Below are positions 45,478 through 54,660 of a stretch of 64,000 bases of DNA, one piece after another. The notes beneath the pieces are model-generated. The model was not told the origin of the DNA. It searched no databases and saw only the letters and a program-made list of their open reading frames with translations. Origin of the DNA: Membranipora membranacea (lineage: Eukaryota; Bryozoa; Gymnolaemata; Cheilostomatida; Membraniporidae); assembly GCA_914767715.1 (NCBI GenBank), contig OU612072.1, positions 6,820,001-6,884,000 on the forward strand. Direction: 5' to 3'. Made by a program: the position numbers and the translations under genes. The first letter of the stretch is position 1. Every line of letters starts with the position of its first letter.

Positions 45478-46364
45478 ATGAGGATTCTTCTATTCACTGT
45501 AGCTCTTTTAAGTGCTTTAGTAACATCTTCTCTCGCAAGTAAGTATTGTTAATATGTCACAACATTTGAGTTTGTTGGCAGGATGCGTTTTGCCATCTCT
45601 ATCAAGTTAAGAAGGTGATCACAAGTTGTTTAATTGTCTGGATTTAGTAAATTTGAATTGGTTTCCTATAATCATAGGTACTAGCAACATCTGCAAAGTA
45701 TTATGATTTCTTTTTATCACACCACAAAATGCTTTTAGATTTATTTTGATTTAAAACATGATGAAGTGATAAAAACGTCTCATGCTTGTCCCACCTCACC
45801 AATATATAAAAATGCATTTCATCACTACAATGCTAATTTAAGATTTTTTTTTTAGCAAAACCTTGTATTGGGTCAGCGGAAGTATGTTTCTCAGGTATGT
45901 ATATGAATGAATGAATGAATGAATGAATGAATGAATGAATGAATGAATGAATGAATGAATGAATGAATGAATGAATGAATGAATGAATTAACAAACGAAC
46001 GAACGAACGAACGAACGAACGAACGAACGAACGAACGAATGAATGGATGAATGAATGAAAGGATGAATGAATGAATATTGTAGCAATCCTAATTAAGTAT
46101 TAAGTAACTCTGTAACTCTGTAACTCTGTAACTCTGTAATGATTGATTGCTTCTATGTGACATCCCTGAGGATCCCAAGTATATTCCAATCAAAACATAC
46201 CTTGAGAATAATTATTGTGAGACAAAATTAACTCTGATCAAAAGTTAAATTCAAAATGGTATATTATTGTTATCAAATCACATGCACTATTTTAAACTTC
46301 CTCCCATCACTATTAAATATTATTGATTATAATGTTTCTTTTTGCAGAAGAATTCGCCTCATGA
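45478..46364 (+). CDS. secreted two-Cys micro-peptide, gene 13 (3 exons)
   Basis: Exons are 45478-45538, 45856-45894 and 46348-46364 (stop TGA 46362-46364). All introns are phase 1; 117 nt joined gives 38 residues. The signal peptide is MRILLFTVALLSALVTSSLA. The mature peptide reads TKPCIGSAEVCFSEEFAS, 18 residues with cysteines six apart (C-X6-C), as in gene 2. The signal exon is near-identical to those of four-Cys genes, so diversity is concentrated in exon 2. Intron 2 starts with a long GAAT/CGAA microsatellite only 8 bp after the donor. AATAAA is at 46506-46511. Function unknown. Confidence 0.75.
45903..46075 (+). repeat. (GAAT)n/(CGAA)n compound microsatellite
   Basis: Tandem tetranucleotides, first TGAA then CGAA then TGAA again, lie inside intron 2 of gene 13 directly after the 5' splice site. 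Confidence 0.95.
46105..46138 (+). repeat. 8-bp tandem repeat TAACTCTG
   Basis: Four tandem copies of TAACTCTG in intron 2 of gene 13. Confidence 0.9.
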
Positions 46365-46505
46365 TGTTGAAGGGAATGCCATCAGATATCTTCCTCATTA
46401 TCTGTCAATAAACAATAATAATAAGTGTTCTCACAACAAATCAATGAAGTGCTATATGTAATGCTATAAATTATCCAACATGTATACAATCTAGTGTGAG
46501 GACTT

Positions 46506-46511
46506 AATAAA
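46506..46511 (+). terminator. polyadenylation signal of gene 13
   Basis: AATAAA lies 142 nt after the stop codon, in the conserved GAGGACTtAATAAAC context. Confidence 0.55.
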
Positions 46512-46676
46512 CTATTCTTACAAATAAACACATTTGATATGCTCATAAACATCGATCAATATACTTTATTATACACATTTCCTATGGACTGCCCACATTT
46601 CTAGGTAACTCAGCCTTGCATAGAAAGTAGTAATAGTTCTTGTGATAATATCCTGTGAGTTGAATTGTTGTTGAAT

Positions 46677-46822
46677 GTTGTTGATGACCAATCAGGTGTC
46701 TTTAAAATCTAGCTGAGTTCAAACATTTTTATTATTGGTTATTTATTTATTTGATTATTTATAGAGGTTTTCTTGTTGGATCTCAGCCAGATTGTAAAGG
46801 CACCTGATTGGTCAACAACAAC
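46677..46822. mobile_element. foldback/MITE with 41-bp arms
   Basis: Arms 46677-46717 and 46782-46822 are inverted repeats sharing GACCAATCAGGTG and the flanking GTTGTTG and CTGAG blocks, with about five mismatches. There is no coding capacity. Confidence 0.7.
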
Positions 46823-46829
46823 ATTTTTA

Positions 46830-47770
46830 GAGCACATATAACTCCATTCAAAGCTACTGGCTAGAAGTTTTGATGCCACAACTCTCTATTTAAATTTTTG
46901 ACTGGTGGCCGTGCTGGGCAAATCCCAGCTGTGGCAGCAGTGGTTTAAATCTTAACAAAAGGTATGACTGCATCGTAAGAGATCAGCCTTTGTTCCAAAT
47001 CAATATCTATTAAAGTATATTGGCCAAGGCACTAAGGCTCTAACAGTTTGTTTTGAAAGATGGAGGGAGAAAATCTTTTATGTGGATTGAGGATTGCAAA
47101 ATAATGGCCAGAAAAATCCAAATTAGTTGGGTTGGTAATTGGACATATTATTTGTGTCATCATTCACTGCTGGCTTTCATACTACTTCCAAGGAGAAGAA
47201 TAGGCATGAATCTAGTATGATTTCCAGTTGGATGGGCAACACTGCAGGTCTTTGTTGTGTGATAGGGTTCAGATTTGACTGTTTGCCAGCCTAGAGCTGA
47301 AAAGGCCCTATTGGAGCTAAAACTGGCCTAATGCTATGTTACCTTATACCACTTCACCACTATCGTGTATCCGCTGGGTGATTCCAAATAATTAGCCGTA
47401 CAACCGACACCTATGACAATGCAAATTTACTGAGATGGAACCTATCTGAACAGAGTTTGAAGGTGCATTTGTGTCACACAGTACAACTATCTTGATGCAA
47501 TTGTCATTTATCATGTCTTCTTCATGTCATTTTACCAGATGATGTCAGGCTTCATCATCTCCTGTTCATGTCATGTCTTGTCATTGTTTTGAAAATTAAA
47601 ATCTCACAAGCACCACGTGGAATGCCTGCGATTTGACAAAAAATCGGTGGCACCTGTTGAAATAAAATCCTTGTTTACCTGTTAAACATGATTCATGACA
47701 ATGCACATTTCTGATGCTGTAATTTTATACCAATAACACAACTCCATTTGATTGATGACTATGTGAACAA
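46830..47770. other. intergenic flank of gene 14
   Basis: The second half (47390-47770) is paralogous to the upstream flanks of genes 5 and 13. No gene seen. Confidence 0.5.
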
Positions 47771-47778
47771 ATCTTCAT

Positions 47779-47792
47779 GTTGCTATGGTGAT
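47779..47792 (+). promoter_or_regulatory. X-box-like site upstream of gene 14
   Basis: GTTGCTATGGTGAT lies 109 bp before the ATG at 47888, the shortest spacing in the cluster. Confidence 0.6.
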
Positions 47793-47887
47793 ATATTTCG
47801 TGTCATCATTGGTTTCCTCAAAGACAAGCCATTTCAAGATAGTTGCTGCCAACAACAGGTTGTTTTGCTATTTACTGCTCACCAGTC

Positions 47888-49540
47888 ATGAGGATTCTTT
47901 TACTAACCATAGCTATATTAAGTGCTCTCGTAACATCTTCTCTTGCGTGTAAGTACTATTAGCATGTAACAACATTTAGTTTGCAGGCAGTATGTTTTTT
48001 GCCAACTCTCCTTAGTTTAAGAGCTCAAATTTATGGCTTACTATCACTGTGTGGCATATGTATCGTTTGTATCATTGATTGCCTTGGATAACTGATGATA
48101 ATTTTGTTTGATCGTCCGGGTTAAGTAAGTCCTAAATAATCTTCCTGTTATCATAAGTAGAAGCAAAATTTGAGATTTCCGCTCATCACTTCAAAGGTTG
48201 CTTTTGGATTAATTTAGATTGAAAATGCGATGAACTAAAACCTCTGATGCTTGTCCTACCTTTCCTTTATTTTGTAACTTATCTCAGCTCTGTGATGCTC
48301 ACCGTAAGGTCGCCTATTGTAACCACGCGGCTTGTTGGTGAACAGGCCTGGATTAATTTAGGAAACAAAACACATATTTTAGCCATGTCACACCAGCAAG
48401 CCCACTGTCATTGAACCACAATATTTTGCTGCCCAGGCAATATAATGATCAAGGAATGTGCACACTATATGTTACATGCTAATGCCCTCCCACCACACTG
48501 CACAGACATGACCACATCCCACAGCTGTCCTACTAACTTCTTCAAAACAAAACATTATGATACATTTCTGCCTGCCATAATAATATGAATTTGCATCGAC
48601 TGATGAAGAAGAAGAAGAATCCTGATTGGTTAACTATTGGTCAGATTGTTTCTAATTGGATGATAATTTTAGATGGTTTTGTAACAAGTCAAACAACCTT
48701 AACCTTGACATGGTCTATACATTGAGCTCAACAATTTTATATGTCTCTTCTGAGGTTCGATATTGTTAATAAAAATAAGAGATATATAGTCATTGCTAGC
48801 GTGTTACAACTGAGTTAGTATGTATTTGGAAACGATGCCCTTATTATAACCGCAGTATGCTTGACTAAGTTTTTACCACTCATGGACATTAACCACGCGG
48901 CTACAATACGCGACCTTACGGTATTCAATATTCCCCTTTTTCTTTTCCCTAGGCGAACTGTGTGACGGAACTGTGGAGGCATGTCAATCTGGTTAGTGTA
49001 TCCACCATATATTAAGAAGCTGTACAAAAAACCTCAATGAATAAATAAATATGATGATTTATGGTATCAAATCATTACTAATAAGTTGAAATGAATAATG
49101 GAACCAGGTACCAATCTAAATTACAAATATTTAACTCTAGATCTAGAATTGAATGCTTCTTTGTGACTTTCCTGCAGGTTCCAAGGGATGTACCAGGCAA
49201 AACAAATTAATGATTATATGTGGGTTTCATTTACGATTGATGAACACACTTCCCTAGAATGAATTACAAAGTTTGGTCAGGAGGAGATAATCACTAAATT
49301 CAGAAAATACTTTTAATGAACTGAGTATTGATAATAATGATCATATATTAGCCGTAACCATTCTTAATAGAACTTTTGTCTGGATTTTTATATCGACAAA
49401 ATTTCTATTAAAAATGGTTTCGGCTGATATATTATCATCATTATCGAAACACATTCACTCGGTTCAACCTGCTCCTGTCACCATCACAAATTAATCTTTA
49501 TCATGTTATTTTTTGTTCTGTAGATGTCATCGCCCAATAA
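47888..49540 (+). CDS. secreted three-Cys micro-peptide, gene 14 (3 exons)
   Basis: Exons are 47888-47948, 48953-48991 and 49524-49540 (stop TAA 49538-49540). All introns are phase 1; 117 nt joined gives 38 residues. The signal peptide is MRILLLTIAILSALVTSSLA. The mature peptide reads CELCDGTVEACQSDVIAQ. It has three cysteines, the first created by the exon 1/2 junction codon T|GC at the predicted cleavage site. The odd number leaves one free thiol or allows dimerisation. Intron 1 carries a 622-bp TIR element (48301-48922). Intron 2 carries a transposon end (to 49325) and a hairpin (49330-49445). AATAAA is at 49638-49643 and 49671-49676. Confidence 0.72.
48301..48922. mobile_element. 622-bp TIR element in intron 1 of gene 14
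   Basis: The left end ACCGTAAGGTCGCCTATTGT and the right end, whose reverse complement is ACCGTAAGGTCGCGTATTGT, continue as inverted repeats to about 31 bp (CCACGCGG against CCGCGTGG). No transposase is seen, so it is a probable MITE. The flanks show no clear target duplication. Confidence 0.75.
49230..49325 (-). mobile_element. end fragment of the 3.25-kb TIR element family
   Basis: The reverse complement starts CTCAGTTCATTAAAAGTATT and then follows the left end of the element at 22095 for about 95 bp (ATTATCTCCTCCTGACCAAA). The other end is not present nearby. Confidence 0.75.
49330..49445. repeat. large hairpin (51-bp arms)
   Basis: Arms 49330-49380 and 49395-49445 are inverted repeats at about 43 of 51 positions around a 14-nt loop. 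It sits in intron 2 of gene 14. The right arm resembles intron 2 of gene 13 (AAATGGTATATTATTGTTATC), so the left arm may have arisen by inverted duplication. Confidence 0.7.
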
Positions 49541-49670
49541 TGTCAGAGGGCAACACCATAAGATTGTTTCCTTACCATAGGTCAGGCAATTAATATTTAC
49601 ACAGAAATACGAGGATATGCATACACTAAGTGATACAATAAAAATGTAGACTAGTCATTATGAGGACTGA

Positions 49671-49676
49671 ATAAAC
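49671..49676 (+). terminator. distal polyadenylation signal of gene 14
   Basis: AATAAA in the GAGGACTGAATAAAC context shared with 28616 and 36818. Confidence 0.55.
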
Positions 49677-49679
49677 TTT

Positions 49680-51430
49680 TCTAACCAATGAGAACCTTTG
49701 TTATTCTCATAAACATTGTTCCGGGTATTTTCCTACTACTACATAATAGTTTGGGACATTTTAAAGACAAGGAACGCAAAGCCTGTTTAAATCCCTTGAG
49801 AGGGATAGTAATTGCACTTTGCATGTCACCCTTGGTATAACAGGCAAAGTACTATTAATAGTTCACAAACATGTTGAAGGCATTGATTGGCCACTTACTC
49901 ATGTCCATTTTTTGCATGCTGCTCAGACCAAAAGGGACAATTGTTAATGACTAGCAGATAATATTCAGATCTATGTCCTGCTTGTTGATTGATGAACTAG
50001 CTGGATCATAGTACCCTTAACTTATTTTACATCTCCAGATGTGGCTTGCAAACAGTTGTTGGCCACAACAAATGAAGAATCAGTGCATTAGCAGCTTAAC
50101 GTGTAAGACAAAAGCTTTCACCAAGCAGTCATTAGGTATACAACAGATATAAACAATTGACCATTTTTGGAGTAGAGATTGTCTTTCTTTCAAAAGAACA
50201 TAACATGCTAATAACTATCCCTCTAAAACAGTCACTTTTTCAAAAAAAACATTTGATTCTTCATCCATTTTTGCCTATTTTGGCTGCACCGACTAATCAT
50301 GGGTGACGGAAAGGATGGATTCACCTATCATATTGAAGGACTTTTCATGTCAATACACGTCAGGTTAGGCTTATGTTGTATTAATTAATGTTGACATCAT
50401 GTAACCACTTGCCAAACAAGTCATAACACCTAATAGAAAATCATTTGAAAATATTTTGATGAAATTGCTTTCATAACGGCCACAACCCAAAAGCCTTTGC
50501 ATTACCACAAGGATCTGTATATCACTTTTGTTAAGGTGATTAATATTTATATGAGTGAACAAGAAACTATATGATAAGCATCAAATAGAAAATCATCCTG
50601 TCTCTATTGTGATATATTTTGTGAGACCATTGTTTGCCTCATATTAAACCCATAACAGTTATTACTATGGTAGTTGCTGCATACTACTAGTGGGTCAGTA
50701 TATTGCTGTTTATTCCATTTCAACTGACTGCAAGCTGAACACAGGTGCTTTTGTAACAGCCAGCATCAAATAGTGCAAACCATGGTGGCAGCTTTTTTTA
50801 AATTAAGTGAATGAGTAAATGTTGAATGTTGAGCTGTTGAGGATTGATTTTTGCTGTTGTCTGCAATCCTTCGTCTTGTGATCATGATGATCAAATGCTA
50901 TTTGGTACTCCCAGATTGATTTTGTGACCAATAAACAAATAAATATAACAATAAACACACAATTATTTGTATGTTCATGGTCACACCAGTCCAAGTTCAG
51001 CATACATTGTCACAATGGGATGATTGATAGGGGAAAATGAGCCTCAGTTAACCTTATGTGCAGGTCGTTCAATGCAGTCCTAAGGACCAATCCAGTAATA
51101 TATCTTATTTATGTAACAAAATCTGTTTGTTGTTCTGTTTATCTACACATAAAACAAAACCATAATTTCGGGATTTCTTGGCGCAACTCAAAAGAAGCTG
51201 AATACTAACTAGCGTTAAGTCAAGCTGATTTGGTAGTGACTAAATGACGGCTAGCATCAAATAGTGCAAACCATGGTGGCAGCTTATTTAAAATCAAGTG
51301 AATGAGTAAATGTTAGCAAGGAACTAATTTCACTATTTAAAGTAGTTGCAAAAAGGTTAAGCTGTCCTGCTGATTCCTAACTTTATTTTGGCTATGGCTG
51401 TCAATGTCAGGCTCATCCTTACCTTTTTCA
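49680..51430. other. spacer and signal-exon-less 5' region
   Basis: Paralogous to 28620-29820 with added insertions. The X-box has decayed (TGTCTCTATTGTGAT near 50600). The leader ends CTGAACACAGGTGCTTTTG at 50737-50755 instead of continuing to an ATG. A 65-bp direct repeat (AGCATCAAATAGTGCAAACC and onward) flanks 50830-51245, which partly matches intron 1 of gene 11. Confidence 0.55.
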
Positions 51431-51439
51431 TGCTTTCAG

Positions 51440-51704
51440 GTTTATGTGTGTGTATAACAGACCCCTGCCACTGTGACAGCAACGGTAATTACTTTTCTTG
51501 TACCATAAAGGCATCTACATGGTGATATTATGCAAATTAGCCATTAATGCTGACTGAATAGATAAGATCAGCGATTGAGTGAAGTCAGTCATATGCAGAT
51601 CATGCAATTATTCTCCATACACACACTTTCTACTCATATCATATTATGTGTAACTTGGTCACAACTTATTTTTTCAATTTGTAGGAAACACCATTTTTTT
51701 GTAG
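51440..51704 (+). pseudogene. four-Cys mature and tail exons without a signal exon (locus 15)
   Basis: Exon 2 (51440-51484, phase 1-1) encodes GLCVCITDPCHCDSN. Exon 3 (51685-51704) adds GNTIFL and TAG (51702-51704). Splice sites, including TTTTTTCAATTTGTAG, are intact, and AATAAA is at 51794-51799. No signal exon lies between 49680 and here. The leader is joined to intron sequence, as at 29612. Expression would need splicing from another gene's exon 1 (for example 47888-47948, phase-compatible). The core is fully open, so loss of function is recent or the exon is still used. Confidence 0.6.
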
Positions 51705-51804
51705 CTCCGCAGAGCACTTCATCAGATATTTCCATCCTCAATTGGTGTGCAAGTCAGATTATGTAAATTGATACTATGAATTTTTTAGTGAGAAATAAAA
51801 TCTC

Positions 51805-52235
51805 CTCTTACTTTCAATAACACTGCAAAATTTACAAATTTGAATAAGCCATACAGCCAAGACCTACAACAATGCATATTTTCTGATGATGAAATCTTAT
51901 ATGCATGAAGGGAGCGACGTGGCATTACAAGATTGTGCATGGGATGGGTTGACTTCCTTGTTTTGCGACCTCGATATATTCTTTTTTCTAACTGAGGACC
52001 AATCACGAGTATTCTCTAGTTTCATCCTTCATATTTAGGTCATGAAATGTGATTGTATGTCGAGTCAGGTTGTATCAATAAGTTTTCATTTCATTTAACC
52101 ACTTTTCAAATATGAAGTGTCATAACAACTTCATTAGAATGATAATAATTAGAAAATAATAAGATGGCAGCTACTTAATTCATAGACATTATACGATTGA
52201 ACTGGGAACTGTAAATAACAACAATTAGGAAATAT
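51805..52235. other. intergenic flank of gene 16
   Basis: Paralogous to 30195-30630 before gene 7. No gene seen beyond the decayed leader near 52000. Confidence 0.5.
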
Positions 52236-52239
52236 TCAT

Positions 52240-52253
52240 GTTGCTTTGGTGAT
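52240..52253 (+). promoter_or_regulatory. X-box-like site upstream of gene 16
   Basis: GTTGCTTTGGTGAT lies 148 bp before the ATG at 52388; 12 of 14 positions match. Confidence 0.5.
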
Positions 52254-52387
52254 ATAGTTTGTGAACCCATTGTTTGCCACAAACCGATAACAGTCAGTAC
52301 AAAGGTTGTAGCTGCATAGGACAGGTTACTTAGTATTCTGCGGTTTATGTTCATTTTAAAGACAACAGATTGCAAAGAACACTAATC

Positions 52388-53425
52388 ATGAGGTTGCTTC
52401 TAGTCACTGTAGCCCTAATAGGTGCTTTGGTAACATCTTCTCTGGCATGTAAGTATCTACAATTCTCATCAACGTAAGAAAGCACAAATTTGCATACTTA
52501 CGATCGGCATGCCATGGTTGGCGGCTTCATGAGTCAAGCTAATGTACTTTCCAGCCAAGGATCTAATCGGTTATTTATTTGAATACTGCAGAAGGACAAA
52601 AGCAATATAAAGTCTGGCAGTGAGTTCTGCAGTAGTTATGCGATTTCTTCACTTGGAAAAATCTCATACCTCTTCCGGCTAAAAAGCCAAATTATGTAGA
52701 GTAAGAAATTATCCCCCTTTCTCAACTATGCTAATCAAAAAACCAAAACCCATCTATTCTAGATAACTACTGCTAAGGTATATGAATTGAGTTATCTACC
52801 ATTTTGCCATGTGATTGACGATGAAGACATATTGGTTTTTATTTTATGAGGGGAAAATTAGTAACTTGTAAACCCTGGGATTGGAAACTTGGGCTGGTAC
52901 AGGACTAGGCTTTAAAGCCTCATAGATGAGCCTAGATGACAATGACAATGCAATAATTTTACCAAGCATTGCTGTGATTTTTTTCCACGGTTTTACAATG
53001 AATGCTAACTCATCATAGTATAAGATAAGATAGCTCTAGTTCATCTAAGTCGCAATGTTAAAAGGAGCTTCAATATCAAGCTTATCAAAGATTTGCTTTT
53101 TTTTAGTACCATTGGTTCCATGTCTGTGTGCGATTGGCCAGTGCTCCTGCAACGGTAAGTGAATTCACTGTAGATTAAAACAATCAGCTCAATAGGATGT
53201 AGTATATTAACTTTAAACTATTCATCTCGCCAACAGATACTTCGATTAGTAGGATCCTTTCTGAGCTCCAATTGTGACCGAAATAATATCTTTGCAGCCA
53301 ACACAACGTTAAGGACACAGTGGACAGATGTGATAAAAAATGTTAAAATGTGTCTTCTGACTCACGTTTCCTCTGTTTTTCAATTTACAGGCGATCTCCC
53401 GTTTGGTATTACCATAGTATCATAG
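52388..53425 (+). CDS. secreted four-Cys micro-peptide, gene 16 (3 exons)
   Basis: Exons are 52388-52448, 53107-53154 and 53391-53425 (stop TAG 53423-53425). All introns are phase 1; 144 nt joined gives 47 residues. The signal peptide is MRLLLVTVALIGALVTSSLA. The mature part begins LPLVPCLCAIGQCSCNG and ends DLPFGITIVS. The C-X-C-X4-C-X-C core is intact. The exon 3 acceptor is TTTTTCAATTTACAG. AATAAA is at 53540-53545. It is the closest relative of gene 7. Unlike gene 7, no Gln follows SLA because the exon 1/2 junction differs. Function unknown. Confidence 0.8.
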
Positions 53426-53539
53426 AGCGATGCCATTACATCTCTACATCGTTGTCTCCCTCACACAATAAGTAAACACAGGAGGTCAAGAAGCAGTATG
53501 ATTTTACAAGTATTGTAATAATAATGATAATGGTTTACT

Positions 53540-53545
53540 AATAAA
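53540..53545 (+). terminator. polyadenylation signal of gene 16
   Basis: AATAAA lies 115 nt after the stop. Confidence 0.55.
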
Positions 53546-54099
53546 CTATTCAAACACATTAAAACCATTGTAATGATCTTGTATATTTGTGCTCATACTT
53601 TCAGATCAATTACCAATCTCACAGTGATGCTAAATAGACACTCGTTATTAGCCCGAGTACTGCATTGTGGAGAGGTATGGAAACCTGTGGTTACCCTTAT
53701 CGAATAATTGAGGATATCCCAAGCCATTATATAATTGTAATATAGTATCCTAGAGTCCAGTTACTTAAACCTTTGGTGTCATAGGAATTATTTAAATGAC
53801 TCTGAGTGTTGAAATTAGAATCAAATGTATCATAAAGCAATGCAAAGGCCAATCACAACATGTTAGCTGCAACTATGATAAAAAAAAGCAGGTAATGTCA
53901 TAAATATGGTCACTGCTGAGAAATTATGAATGACAGTTCTGGAAATAACTTTGATCAGACACATTGGTAACCTCCTGCTAAGGGCTGGTGCCACTGTTGC
54001 TGGGAGTTGTGCTCTTGCCGAGACACCCTGCATGTGAGCACCACGAGGCCTGTGTTTAGGTCCTAGACTGATGTTATCCCCCAAGAGATACTGAAATCG

Positions 54100-54246
54100 G
54101 AATTAGGCTTGGAATTGATAGCTATATATGGTCAGACTCCAAATTAATGCAGGGGTATAGCAATAATGACTCGGAAATATTTCAGACCTTAGTAGCTAAT
54201 CGTATCAATGAGTTATCATCTAAGACTCAGTCGGATTATGTTATCA
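54100..54246 (+). mobile_element. possible BEL/Pao-type pol fragment
   Basis: One frame reads LGIDSYIWSDSKLMQGYSNN, then DSEIFQTLVANRINELSSKT. The W-[ST]-D-S and F-V-A-N-R-[VI] spacing resembles the RNase H end of BEL/Pao retrotransposon polyproteins. It is short and followed by stops, so it is a relic at best. Family assignment is tentative. Confidence 0.4.
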
Positions 54247-54660
54247 TACCAATCCGACGACACAGACTCTCGAATTGTAGGTACTGTAGTGTGTTTCAAC
54301 CAATCTATCTGGTTTCATGACCCACAAATTATATGAGGGTAGGATGGTCCTGGTACTGGCTAGCTAGCTGGCTAGCTGAACTAAGGCAAGATTTTAAATA
54401 TTTCTTCGGCCACCTAGCCACTTTATCTGCTCGCTTGAACTGCCGCTGGTCAGGACCTGCCCATTTTCCTGAGAGATCGGTGATGATGATTCATTCAATC
54501 AGTCAATACAGAAACGACATTTCTGGAGCAATACCAGACTGGAACTCACAGTTTTGCAAATGTGCTGAATATGGTCAGTCCACCCAGGAGTATCGCGTAA
54601 ATGAAATCCTAAAAGTTTAGCCTTTGATTCCCTGGCAAGTACAGTACCCCGGAGAAAAGA

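Noticed and set aside
45903-46075. Regular repeats as a CRISPR-like array
   Set aside because: These are pure tetranucleotide microsatellite units without spacers, in an animal intron.
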